64,000 nucleotides of DNA from assembly GCF_036227125.1 (NCBI RefSeq), contig NZ_CP109435.1, positions 8,618,001 to 8,682,000 on the forward strand, given 5' to 3'. Positions 7,574-15,410 of this stretch are shown in pieces; positions within the stretch are counted from its first letter, which is position 1; the number at the start of each line of letters is the position of its first letter. Below the pieces are notes generated by a model. It searched no databases. It was not told the DNA's origin and saw nothing but the letters and a program-made list of their open reading frames with translations. Made by a program: the position numbers and the translations under genes. The DNA comes from Streptomyces sp. NBC_01485 (GTDB lineage Bacteria > Actinomycetota > Actinomycetes > Streptomycetales > Streptomycetaceae).

Positions 7574-9439
7574 ATGACGAAGATTCGGGCACGTCTGCTC
7601 GCTGTCCTGGTGGCCCTTTGCGGCCTCTGTGGCTTCCTGACGGTGGCGGGCTCCCCGACCGCCACCGCAGCCCCCACGCTCCCCGGTTCCCTCTCCTTCG
7701 ACGGCACGCCGCTCACGGTGTCGCGCGGCCGTTTCGTCGACGGCAACGGCCGCGAGGTCGTGCTGCGCGGCTACAACGTCTCCGGTGAGACCAAACTGGC
7801 CGAGAATAAGGGCCTGCCCTTCGCCTCGGTCGCCGACGCCAAGAAGTCGGCGGCGGCCCTGCGCGCCCTCGGCGGCGGCAACTCCGTCCGCTTCCTGCTC
7901 TCCTGGGCCTACGCCGAACCGGTGCGCGGCCAGGTCGACACCACCTACCTGGCCGCCGTCACCGACCAGATCCGCGCCTTCCTCGACGCCGGGATCCGGG
8001 TCTACCCCGACTTCCACCAGGACCTCTACTCCCGCCACCTGTTCAACACGGGAAGCTGGTACACCGGCGACGGCGCCCCCAAGTGGGCGGTGGACCTGGG
8101 CGGTTACCCCAGCGAGTCCTGCGGCATCTGCTTCCTCTGGGGCCAGAACATCACCCAGAACAACGCCGTCAAGGCCGGCCAGTACGACTTCTGGCACAAC
8201 GCCCACGGCATCCAGGACAACTTCCTCGCCACCGCCCAGCAGACGATGGCCTACGTCAAACAGCACCTGACCGACGAGGAGTTCGCGGGCGTCGTCGGCT
8301 TCGACCCCTACAACGAGCCGTACGCCGGCACCTACACCTCCGGTGAGACCAGCCGCACCTGGGAACGCGACCTGCTGTGGCCCTTCTACGTGAAGTTCCG
8401 GGCCCGGATGGACGCGGCCGGCTGGCAGGACAAGCCCGCCTTCGTCGAGCCGAACATGTTTTGGAACGGCACCGTCTCCAAGCAGGAGGGCGGCCTCCTC
8501 GACGTCGGCGCGCTCGGCTCCCGCTACGTCTTCAACACCCACTTCTACGACCAGAAGGCCATCTCCGGGGTCCTCATGTGGGGCAAGGCCGAGAACGGCC
8601 AGTACGTCAGCGACTTCGGCACGGTCCGTGACCGCGCGGCGGCGACCGGGACGGCGGCGATCGTCAGCGAGTTCGGTCACCCGCTGTCCGGCATGGTCTC
8701 CGACAAGGCGCCGACCGTCCTGAAGGGGATGTACCAGGCCCTCGACTCCCGCGTGAAGGGCGTCAGTTGGTGGAACACCCCCGCCGCCTCCGGTCCGGTC
8801 CTGTCCGGTTCGCAGTGGCAGTGGGACATCTACAACGGCCGTCACCACGAGCTGATGAACGGCAACCCCGACAAGGTGATCACCACCGCCGACGCCTGGA
8901 ACGACGAGGACCTCTCCGCCGTACGCCTCGACGACAGCGGCACGGTGACACTCCGTCAGACCTCCCGTCTGCTCGACCGGATCTACCCGAGCGCCACCTC
9001 CGGCACGACCGTCGCCTTCACCTACGAGGACCGCTCCCGCGACGGCTCCACCACCCTTACCTGGAACCCGGTCCCCAGCTCCCTGCCCAACACGGCCCAG
9101 CTCGTCGGCTCCGGCCAGTACTCGCTGCTGGTGTGGCGCTCGAACGGCGGCACGGCACCCACCGAACTGCACCTGCCCGCCTCCTTCCCGACCGCCACCA
9201 CCACGGTCGTCTCCGACCTCGGCACGGTGTACGGCCCGCCCGCGTACACGACCACCACGAAGATCGCCGCCGCCACCGAACCGGGCGGCACAGGCAGCCG
9301 ACGCCTCCTGCTCAGCACCACCGACTCGGGCACCCTGCACTACGCCCTGGTCACCAACGGAGCCTTGGCCCCCACCACGGCACTGCTGACCGCGGCCCGC
9401 ACGGAACTCTCGGCCTGGGTGGCCCAGAAGATGGGGTGA
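7574..9439 (+). CDS. Secreted GH5 endoglycoceramidase-like glycoside hydrolase
   Basis: The 621-residue protein starts with a Sec signal peptide (MTKIRARLL, a hydrophobic core, then ATAAP near residue 34). The catalytic domain follows the clan A pattern. VVLRGYNVSGE lies near the start of the barrel, FDPYNEPYAG contains the acid/base glutamate, and AIVSEFGHPLSG contains the nucleophile glutamate. The N-terminal RGRFVDGNGREVVLRGYN and the long sequence before the first glutamate resemble endoglycoceramidases and sterol-glucosidase-like GH5 enzymes more than cellulases. A beta-sandwich domain probably occupies the last 130 residues. It would cleave the sugar from glycolipids outside the cell. 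In-frame GTGs upstream (7568 and around 7543) are alternative starts. A long hairpin follows the stop. Confidence 0.85.
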   Translation: MTKIRARLLAVLVALCGLCGFLTVAGSPTATAAPTLPGSLSFDGTPLTVSRGRFVDGNGREVVLRGYNVSGETKLAENKGLPFASVADAKKSAAALRALGGGNSVRFLLSWAYAEPVRGQVDTTYLAAVTDQIRAFLDAGIRVYPDFHQDLYSRHLFNTGSWYTGDGAPKWAVDLGGYPSESCGICFLWGQNITQNNAVKAGQYDFWHNAHGIQDNFLATAQQTMAYVKQHLTDEEFAGVVGFDPYNEPYAGTYTSGETSRTWERDLLWPFYVKFRARMDAAGWQDKPAFVEPNMFWNGTVSKQEGGLLDVGALGSRYVFNTHFYDQKAISGVLMWGKAENGQYVSDFGTVRDRAAATGTAAIVSEFGHPLSGMVSDKAPTVLKGMYQALDSRVKGVSWWNTPAASGPVLSGSQWQWDIYNGRHHELMNGNPDKVITTADAWNDEDLSAVRLDDSGTVTLRQTSRLLDRIYPSATSGTTVAFTYEDRSRDGSTTLTWNPVPSSLPNTAQLVGSGQYSLLVWRSNGGTAPTELHLPASFPTATTTVVSDLGTVYGPPAYTTTTKIAAATEPGGTGSRRLLLSTTDSGTLHYALVTNGALAPTTALLTAARTELSAWVAQKMG

Positions 9440-9454
9440 CGCCCGCCGCCTGAC

Positions 9455-9501
9455 CCTCCCCTTGCGTCAGGGCCGAGGCTCGACCTCGACGGAAGGGGAG
9501 G
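9455..9501 (+). terminator. Stem-loop after the GH5 gene
   Basis: CCTCCCCTT (9455-9463) is perfectly complementary to AAGGGGAGG (9493-9501), 15 nt after the GH5 stop codon. The 29-nt loop can itself fold through GAGG and CCTC. It probably ends or stabilises the GH5 transcript. Confidence 0.5.
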
Positions 9502-9553
9502 TGGACGACGTCCTCCGTGAGACAGGCAGCGGCCTTCGCCGGAGTGACCGTGC

Positions 9554-9621
9554 GCACGACACCCGCTCCGCCCAGGCCGCCGCACGGTACACGGCGGCGG
9601 AGGACGGAGCGGGTGTCGTGC
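9554..9621. repeat. 68-bp two-tier inverted repeat between convergent genes
   Basis: A perfect 17-bp arm at 9554-9570 pairs with 9605-9621, and inside it GCCGCCG (9576-9582) pairs with CGGCGGC (9592-9598). It lies between the GH5 gene and the convergent beta-propeller gene. It could act as a bidirectional terminator or form a cruciform; there is no T-tract. Confidence 0.6.
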
Positions 9622-9657
9622 TCAAGGCGGCTGAGTCACCGGCTCGTTGAGGGAGCG

Positions 9658-10923
9658 TCAGCTGCCCGTGCCCGTGCCCGTCCAGTCGGCGGCGACGCGG
9701 CCCAGCCGGACCCGCTGCGGGTGGTCGCCCACCGGCACCGACACGACCTTCCGCCCGGTGGCGAAGTCGATCGCCGTGACCTGGTCGGCGCCGCTCTCGG
9801 AGATGACGCAGGCCTTGCCGTCGCCGCTGACCGTGGCCCAGTAGGGCTTGGAGGCGGTGACCAGCGGGCCTTCCTGGAGGGTGGCACGGTCGACGACCGT
9901 CGCGTAGTCGTCCATCGTGCCCGCGACGCACAGCTTGCTGCCGTCGGGGCTCATCGAAATGCCGTGGTGGCGCGAGTCGTTGACGTACGTGGTGCGGTCG
10001 TCACTGGTCGCCGGGTTCTTCGGCAGGGTCTTCGTCCGGGTGATGCGGTCCGTGGCGAGGTCGTACTCGAAGAAGCCGTTGAAGAACGAGACCTGGAAGT
10101 ACAGCTTGGACTCGTCCGGTGAGAAGACCGCCGGGCGCACCGCGTCCGAGTAGTCCGTGAGGCCGATCGCGTCCAGCCGCTGCCGCATGTCGATGACCTT
10201 GACCTGCTGGTACGTGGTCGCGTCGACGACGGTGATGCGCCGGTCGCCCTTCGTGAAGTCCTGCCACGGGGCGTCCTGTGAGGTGTTCACGTCGCCGATC
10301 GACATGTTGTAGATGTACTTGCCGTCCTTGGTGAAGATGTTCTCGTGCGGCTTGTCGCCGGTCTTGAACGAGCCCAACTGCCTGCCGGTGCCGATGTCCA
10401 GGACGTGCACCGTGTTCGAGATCGACGCGGAGACCGCGACCCGGGTGCCGTCGGGCGAGACGGCCATGTGGTCGGAGCGGTAACCGGACACCGGGAAACG
10501 CCAGTTGATGTTCCCGGTGGCCAGGTTGATCGAGACGACGTCGGCGAAGCTGGGCCGGGAGACGACCACCGAGGCACCGTCCGGCGTGGTGTACATGTCG
10601 TCGACGAACTGGTCGTGGCCTTCGCCGACACCGTTGCGGATGGCCTGGAAGTAGATCCACTTGATCGGGTTGGCGTTGATCTCCGCCATCCGGGCGTCCT
10701 TGTCGGGGATCACGTTGATCCGGCCGACCTTGGCGAAGTCACCGCTGGACCTGATGACGTCCGCGGTGCCCTCCCAGTTGTTGCCGACGAAGAGCACCTC
10801 GCGCAGGGCGGCGGCGTTCGAGGCATCCGACACGGAGGCGGAGGCGGCGGTCACGGAAGCGGTGACGGTCAGGACGAGGGCGGCGGCCATGGAGCAAAGG
10901 TGCCTGGATCTGAAGGCGGGCAT
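9658..10923 (-). CDS. Secreted YVTN/YncE-like beta-propeller protein
   Basis: The 421-residue protein starts at the ATG at 10923, seven to twelve nt after AGAGGAG, and opens with a signal peptide (MPAFRSRHLCSMAAALVLTV, cleavage near ASASVSD). The rest consists of repeated blade-like units, for example SRPSFADVVSINLATGNINW, GTRVAVSASISNTVHVLDIG and KLCVAGTMDDYATVVDRATL. This is the YVTN-type seven-bladed propeller pattern, and the protein is probably exported or cell-surface attached. No catalytic motif is evident; such proteins often bind ligands or proteins. It is transcribed divergently from a TetR gene, with two inverted repeats between them, so it is the likely target of that regulator. 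The fold is confident, the function unknown. Confidence 0.8.
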   Translation of the reverse strand: MPAFRSRHLCSMAAALVLTVTASVTAASASVSDASNAAALREVLFVGNNWEGTADVIRSSGDFAKVGRINVIPDKDARMAEINANPIKWIYFQAIRNGVGEGHDQFVDDMYTTPDGASVVVSRPSFADVVSINLATGNINWRFPVSGYRSDHMAVSPDGTRVAVSASISNTVHVLDIGTGRQLGSFKTGDKPHENIFTKDGKYIYNMSIGDVNTSQDAPWQDFTKGDRRITVVDATTYQQVKVIDMRQRLDAIGLTDYSDAVRPAVFSPDESKLYFQVSFFNGFFEYDLATDRITRTKTLPKNPATSDDRTTYVNDSRHHGISMSPDGSKLCVAGTMDDYATVVDRATLQEGPLVTASKPYWATVSGDGKACVISESGADQVTAIDFATGRKVVSVPVGDHPQRVRLGRVAADWTGTGTGS

Positions 10924-10982
10924 GACTGGTCTCTCCTCTGGGGCGACGGACGTGCGGGACAGGTCGGAGCGGCCCGCTCGAA

Positions 10983-11004
10983 TCTGAACACCGTTGCGTT
11001 CAGA
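10983..11004. promoter_or_regulatory. Inverted repeat, candidate operator 1 of the propeller/TetR pair
   Basis: TCTGAAC (10983-10989) and GTTCAGA (10998-11004) are perfect complements with an 8-bp spacer. They lie 60 bp upstream of the propeller start and 100 bp upstream of the TetR start. Confidence 0.45.
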
Positions 11005-11008
11005 ATGA

Positions 11009-11024
11009 CTTACTGGAAAGTAAG
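11009..11024. promoter_or_regulatory. Inverted repeat, candidate TetR operator 2
   Basis: CTTACT-GGAA-AGTAAG is a perfect 6-4-6 inverted repeat. Its outer TTAC/GTAA form is common in TetR-family operators. It is centred between the divergent genes and is the better candidate for autoregulation. Confidence 0.5.
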
Positions 11025-11103
11025 GAAGGGGAGCCCTTCGCCACAAGAGCCCGTACACGACAAAATCGGCGGCGGGGGAGCACAGTGCGACGAGGGAGGG
11101 TCA

Positions 11104-11772
11104 GTGGCGGGCAGGTTAAGGGCGCCGACCGGCCGGTACGGCGGCAAGACCGCCGAGCAGCGGAAGGCCGAGCGGCGCGGGAGGTTTCTCGACGCGGCGC
11201 TGCGGCTGTTCGGGGGCACGCCCGGCTACCGCGGCACCACGGTCGCGTCGCTCAGCGAGGCGGCCGGACTGTCGACCCGCCAGTTCTACGAGGAGTTCCG
11301 CACCCTCGAGGACGTCCTGGCGGCGCTGCACCTCCAGGTCAACGACCGGGCCGAGGAGGCGGTCGAGGCCGCCGTCGCCGTCGCCGTCGCGTGGAACCTG
11401 CCGCTCGCCGAGCGCGTCACCGCGATCTTCCGCGCCTACGCCGGCGACGTCACGGCCGATCCGTGCCGCATCCGGATCACCTTCGTCGAGATCGTCGGCG
11501 TCAGCCCCCGGCTGGAGGAACAGCGCCTGGCCCGCCGCGCCCACTGGGTCGACCTCATCTGCGCCGAGGCGACGTCGGCCGCCGCCCGGGGCGAGGCGGC
11601 CCCCCGCGACTACCGCCTCGCGGCGGCGGCCTTCATCGGCAGCGTCAACGGCCTCCTCCACGACTGGAGCGCCGGATGGGTGGACGCGACCCTCGACGAG
11701 GTGGTCGACGAACTGGTCCGCCAGTTGCTGGGGATACTCCGCCCACAGGGGTGGCTGCCCGAGGCCGCCTAA
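11104..11772 (+). CDS. TetR-family transcriptional regulator with a TTA codon at position 5
   Basis: The 222-residue protein starts at a GTG six nt after GGAGGG. Its N-terminal helix-turn-helix (about residues 25-70: RFLDAALRLFGGTPGYRGTT, LSEAAGLSTRQFYEEFRTLE) fits TetR closely. The all-helical C-terminal ligand domain is divergent, so the effector cannot be guessed. Codon 5 is TTA (11116-11118), in an extension ahead of the DNA-binding domain, which makes synthesis likely to depend on bldA tRNA and thus on developmental stage. It is divergent from the secreted beta-propeller gene with inverted repeats between them, so it probably represses that gene and itself. Its TAA stop overlaps the TAG of the convergent glycosyltransferase gene within the bases CTAA. 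Confidence 0.88.
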   Translation: MAGRLRAPTGRYGGKTAEQRKAERRGRFLDAALRLFGGTPGYRGTTVASLSEAAGLSTRQFYEEFRTLEDVLAALHLQVNDRAEEAVEAAVAVAVAWNLPLAERVTAIFRAYAGDVTADPCRIRITFVEIVGVSPRLEEQRLARRAHWVDLICAEATSAAARGEAAPRDYRLAAAAFIGSVNGLLHDWSAGWVDATLDEVVDELVRQLLGILRPQGWLPEAA

Positions 11773-13049
11773 GGCCTGCCGTGCACACTCCCGTCGGGCC
11801 GGTCGGACGACAGTCGTGCCACCGCCTCCACCACCTGCTCCACCCCGTTCTCCCGGCGCACACCGGCACCCAACTCCCGTGCCCGCTCGCGGTGTTCGGG
11901 CTCGCGGGTGGCCTGGACGAGCGCGGCGGTCAGGGTGTCGGCGGTGAGGTGGCGCAGCGGGAGCGATCTCGGGGCCACGCCGAGGTCGACCAGGCGGTCG
12001 GCCCAGAACCCCTCGTCGAACTGGATCGGGACCGGCACGGCGGGCACGCCGGCCCGGACACCGGCCGCCGTGGTGCCCGCGCCGCAGTGGTGGACCACCG
12101 CCGCCGTCTCCGGGAAGAGCAGCGAGTGCGGTACGTCGTCGACGGTCAGCATGTCGTCACCGTCGGCCGCGAGGCCCGCCCAGCCGCGCTGGATCACCCC
12201 GCGCAGCCCCGCCCGCCGCAGGGCCCGCACGATGTCGGCGCTGAGCCGCCGCGGGTCGGGCACCGTCGCGCTGCCCAGCCCGACGAAGACCGGCGGCGCC
12301 CCGGCGTCGAGGAACTCCCGTACCGCTGCCGGGAGTCGGGTCTCGCGGTCGTACGGCCACCAGTACCCGGTGACGTCCAGCTCCGCGCGCCAGTCCCGGG
12401 GCCTGGGCACCACCAGCGGGCTGAAGCCGTGCAGGACCGGCCAGCCGCGCCGTTCCCGCGCCCGTAGCCCGGCGGCGGGACGGCGTACGGCGGGCAGCCC
12501 CAGCCGGGCCCGTACGGTCGGCAGGACGGGGGCGAAGATCTGCTCGAAGGCCACCCCGACACCGTGTCCGGCGAGCCGGTTGCCGACCGCTCCCCACGAA
12601 CCGCCGCCCAGCAACGGCGGCGCGAACTCCCTTGTGGGGGCGACTGGTTGGAGATAGAGGCCGAGGCTCGGCAGGGACAGGCCCTCGGCGATGGCGTGCC
12701 CCAGCGGCGCCACCGAGGCGGACAGCAGCAGGACGTCGCTCGCCTGGGCGGCGGTCAGGAGGTCGTCGGTCATCCGACCGACCAGCGCCCGCGCCATCCG
12801 TGCCACCCTCAGCAGCTTGCCCGGCCCGGTGGTGCTGCGGTGCAGCCCCTGTCCCCGCTCGGACTCCAGCTCGGCCCGCGGATCGAGCGGCAACGCGTGG
12901 AAGCCCACCCCGGAGCCCGCCACCAGCGGCGCGAACCGCGCATGCGTCACCAGGGTGACCTCGTGTCCCGCGCGCACGAGAGCGGCGCCCAGTCCTGTGA
13001 AGGGGGCGACGTCGCCCCGGGATCCCGCCGTCATGATCGCCACTCGCAC
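11769..13049 (-). CDS. GT1 (UDP-)glycosyltransferase, MGT/antibiotic type
   Basis: The 426-residue protein has a GT-B fold. The N-terminal domain opens with VRVAIMTAGSRGDVAPFTGL, the classic GSxGDVxP loop of sterol and macrolide glycosyltransferases. The C-terminal donor-binding domain has VVHHCGAGTTAAGVRAGVPA followed by PIQFDEGFWADRLVDLGVA, the signature that binds the nucleotide sugar. I chose the GTG at 13049 because homologues start at this strand; upstream residues to 13124 lack similarity. There is no evident ribosome site, so leaderless translation is possible. It would add a sugar to a lipophilic aglycone such as a sterol, macrolide or xenobiotic. No sugar-biosynthesis genes are near, so it may detoxify rather than build an antibiotic. 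Confidence 0.87.
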   Translation of the reverse strand: MRVAIMTAGSRGDVAPFTGLGAALVRAGHEVTLVTHARFAPLVAGSGVGFHALPLDPRAELESERGQGLHRSTTGPGKLLRVARMARALVGRMTDDLLTAAQASDVLLLSASVAPLGHAIAEGLSLPSLGLYLQPVAPTREFAPPLLGGGSWGAVGNRLAGHGVGVAFEQIFAPVLPTVRARLGLPAVRRPAAGLRARERRGWPVLHGFSPLVVPRPRDWRAELDVTGYWWPYDRETRLPAAVREFLDAGAPPVFVGLGSATVPDPRRLSADIVRALRRAGLRGVIQRGWAGLAADGDDMLTVDDVPHSLLFPETAAVVHHCGAGTTAAGVRAGVPAVPVPIQFDEGFWADRLVDLGVAPRSLPLRHLTADTLTAALVQATREPEHRERARELGAGVRRENGVEQVVEAVARLSSDRPDGSVHGRP

Positions 13050-13252
13050 GACGGACAGTATGGCGGCGCGGAGCCTGTCCGTGGGTGAACGACCGTACGA
13101 AAGCGGCCACTTCAGTGCGCGCACCGACGGCGAGCGCGTGCCGCGCGCAGCGCGGCCCGGAGCAGAGCGGCGGACACGCGTCTGCCTGCCGTGAAAGCCG
13201 GCGAGGGCAGCCGGGAGGGGGCCGGCCGCGACCGTCCCGCCCGCACCGAGAA

Positions 13253-13283
13253 GGTCCAGGTCAGCCGGGAGGTGACCCGGACC
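13253..13283 (-). terminator. Hairpin downstream of the SnoaL-like gene
   Basis: GGTCCAGGTCA (13253-13263) and TGACCCGGACC (13273-13283) pair with one mismatch around a 9-nt loop, 17 nt beyond the stop codon of the minus-strand gene. I saw nothing else in the space 13050-13252. Confidence 0.5.
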
Positions 13284-13299
13284 CCGGCGGTCTGCCTCC

Positions 13300-13665
13300 C
13301 TACTCGTCCCATGCCTGGATCAGGGTCTGATCGACGATCTTGCCGTCCCGCAGGGTGATCATCGACTCGGCGAGTACGCGCACGCCGTCCGTGTACCGGC
13401 AGGACTCGCTGTAGGCGGCGCGATCGCCCTGGACGATGCATTCCTCCAGCTTGTGGGTCATGTCCCGGCTGTAGACGTCCTCCAGCATCCGGCCGATCTC
13501 GTCCCGGCCGTGCAGGACCTTGGGTTGGCTGGGCTGGGTGTTGTGGTCGATGACGCGCAGTTCCGCGTCGTCGGCGTAGAGCGACAGCAGTGCCGTCGCG
13601 GTGTTTCCTTCTACGCCTCTGCGCAGGGTCTCGGTGTCGAATGCGGAGCCTGCCGCGGTGCCCAT
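13300..13665 (-). CDS. SnoaL/NTF2-like protein
   Basis: The 121-residue protein begins at an ATG after a strong GGAGGAGG site. It has the alpha+beta cone-fold pattern: an N-terminal helix, a YADDAELRVIDHN strand-loop, HGRDEIGRMLEDVYSRDMTH, then three C-terminal strands ending in MITLRDGKIVDQTLIQAWDE. This is typical of the SnoaL-like/NTF2-like superfamily, which includes cyclases, dehydratases and many stress-associated proteins without known activity. There is no catalytic residue set that would define a reaction. It is monocistronic, flanked by a glycosyltransferase gene on the same strand 250 bp downstream and a divergent small secreted protein. The superfamily is likely; function is unassigned. 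Confidence 0.8.
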   Translation of the reverse strand: MGTAAGSAFDTETLRRGVEGNTATALLSLYADDAELRVIDHNTQPSQPKVLHGRDEIGRMLEDVYSRDMTHKLEECIVQGDRAAYSESCRYTDGVRVLAESMITLRDGKIVDQTLIQAWDE

Positions 13666-13837
13666 GGTGACCTCCTCCGAGGGCCGCGGCCGAGGGAAGG
13701 TCGGGCCGCCGGGCCCTCACCTTCGAGACTCCTCCGCCACGCCGGGCTCGGCAAGCGCAGCGTGCCCGCTCCGCCTGTCGGATGAACGCCGCCGCCCTAC
13801 CCGTGTCCGGGAGGCCGTCCGTGGCGTTGCTGAGGGC

Positions 13838-14137
13838 ATGATCTCCACTCGACGCATCGCCGCCATCGCCGCTCTCGCCGCCGGGGTCACGGGCCTCGCG
13901 GCACCGATGGCGAGCGCGGCCGAAGCCCCGGCCGCCGGCCGGATCAACCCGATGACCGCGCTGGACTCGCTCGCCGAGAACCAGATTCCGGCGGAGCACC
14001 GGGCCGACCTCCCGCCGGTCTCCCGGCAACTGGGCGAGCTCAACAAGGTGAGCCAGCTCGACAAGCTGAACGAGCTGCACCAGGTCACCGACCTCGCCGC
14101 CCCCGTCACCGGGCTGCTGCCCGCGATCCAGGGCTGA
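13838..14137 (+). CDS. Small secreted protein (99 aa), function unknown
   Basis: The ATG at 13838 opens MISTRRIAAIAALAAGVTGL, a short Sec signal peptide with cleavage predicted near ASAAEA (residues 27-32). The mature part is about 67 residues, charged and mostly helical, with a heptad-like run SQLDKLNELHQVTDLAAPV that suggests an amphipathic helix. It has no cysteine, no repeats and no recognised family motif. Similar small exported proteins are common in Streptomyces and some act as morphogenetic or surface proteins; nothing here allows that claim. The ribosome site is weak (GAGG two nt from ATG). A strong bidirectional terminator follows. Confidence 0.7.
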   Translation: MISTRRIAAIAALAAGVTGLAAPMASAAEAPAAGRINPMTALDSLAENQIPAEHRADLPPVSRQLGELNKVSQLDKLNELHQVTDLAAPVTGLLPAIQG

Positions 14138-14165
14138 GCGTCGCACCTCGCCCGTTTCTCCCGTC

Positions 14166-14198
14166 GTGGGGGCCGTCCGGAGTCCGGACGGCCCCCAC
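14166..14198. terminator. Strong bidirectional terminator
   Basis: A perfect 16-bp inverted repeat (14166-14181 with 14183-14198, one central base) fills the gap between the small secreted gene and the convergent end of the siderophore operon. Its stem core is GGGGGCCGTCCGG. Confidence 0.85.
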
Positions 14199-14204
14199 AC
14201 GCGT

Positions 14205-15410
14205 TCAGCCCTCGCTGCCGGCAGGGGCCGCGTCCAGGAAGTGGAAGCCGGGTCGCGGGTGCATCAGGAAGTCGTGGTGGGAGATGTTCCACGCGTACGC
14301 CCCCGCCAGCGAGAACGCCACCCGGTCACCCGCCCGCAGCCCCGGCGCCGGGACCCGCCGGGCGAGCGTGTCCTTGGGCGTGCACAGTTGCCCGGCGAGC
14401 GTGACCTCCGCCCCGCGCGCGGCGGGCCGTGGCCACGGGTGCGGCCAGTGCTCCACCGGCAGTACGGCGCACGGCTGGTCGTGCCCCTTCGTCGCCGGGG
14501 TCCGCAGGTGGTGCGTACCGCCCCGGACGACCGCGAACTCCTCTCCGTGGCTCTCCTTCACGTCCAGCACCTCGGTGACGTACCAGCCGCAGTACACGGT
14601 CAGGGCCCGCCCCGGCTCGATGCGCAGCGTGAGCCCCGGGTGGGCCTCGGCGAGCCGTGCGAGGCCCACCCCGTACGCCGTCCAGTCGAAGCGGCGGTCC
14701 GGCGCGGCGTAGTCGACGGTCATGCCGCCGCCCACGTTCACCTCCGCGAGCGGCACCCCGAGTCCGGTGGCCCAGCCCACGATCGCCTCGGCCACCGCGA
14801 GTTGCTCCGCGGCTTCCAGCCCGCTCGCCAAGTGGGCGTGCACACCGCGCAGTTCGAGCTGCGGGTACGCCCCGTCGGCCAGCGCGCGGATCATCGCGGC
14901 GGCGCGGTCGGGGTCCATGCCGAAGGGCGTCGGACGGCCGCCCATCGCGAGCGAGCTGCCCGCCAACGACCCGCCCGCCACCGGCAGGTTGACGCGCGGC
15001 AGCACCGCGACGCGCCGCCCGGAGGCGTGCTCGCGCGCCAGTGCGGCCAGCACGCGCAGCTCCGACTCGCTCTCCACGTGGAAGCGCTCGACGCCCGCTT
15101 CGAGGGCATCCGTGATCTCCTGCGGGGTCTTGCCGGGACCGCCGAAGGCGAGCGGCCTGCCCGGCACCGCCTCGGCGACATGGGCGAGTTCACCGCCCGA
15201 GGAGACCTCGTAGCCGTCGACGTACGGACGAAGCGCGGCCAGGATCTCCGGTTCGGGGTTGGCCTTGGCCGCGTAGTACAGCTCGACCCGCTCGGGCAAC
15301 GCGGCCCGGACGGTGCCTGCGTGAGCCCGCAGCGCCGCCAAGTCGTAGACGTACGAGGGGAGTTCGGAGACGGGCAGGGAGAGGGCGAGGTCGTGTACCG
15401 CCGGGGTCAT
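14205..15410 (-). CDS. Type III PLP-dependent decarboxylase of the siderophore operon
   Basis: The 401-residue protein belongs to the alanine-racemase-fold decarboxylases (diaminopimelate/ornithine/SbnH type). ELYYAAKANPEPEIL carries the PLP-binding lysine near residue 50, YEVSSGGELAHV and HAHLASGL line the barrel, and VNVGGGMTVDY binds the phosphate. The C-terminal domain has GQLCTPKDTLARRV, with the cysteine and acidic contacts from the partner subunit. In NIS siderophore clusters such as staphyloferrin B, an enzyme of this type decarboxylates the citryl-amino acid or supplies a diamine. It is the last gene of the operon, its ATG overlapping the preceding synthetase stop (ATGA), with AAGGAG 10 nt ahead. 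Exact substrate is unknown. Confidence 0.88.
   Translation of the reverse strand: MTPAVHDLALSLPVSELPSYVYDLAALRAHAGTVRAALPERVELYYAAKANPEPEILAALRPYVDGYEVSSGGELAHVAEAVPGRPLAFGGPGKTPQEITDALEAGVERFHVESESELRVLAALAREHASGRRVAVLPRVNLPVAGGSLAGSSLAMGGRPTPFGMDPDRAAAMIRALADGAYPQLELRGVHAHLASGLEAAEQLAVAEAIVGWATGLGVPLAEVNVGGGMTVDYAAPDRRFDWTAYGVGLARLAEAHPGLTLRIEPGRALTVYCGWYVTEVLDVKESHGEEFAVVRGGTHHLRTPATKGHDQPCAVLPVEHWPHPWPRPAARGAEVTLAGQLCTPKDTLARRVPAPGLRAGDRVAFSLAGAYAWNISHHDFLMHPRPGFHFLDAAPAGSEG

Noticed and set aside
11009..11024. Promoter -10/-35 pair instead of operator
   Set aside because: No hexamers with suitable spacing; perfect 6-bp symmetry fits a repressor site better.
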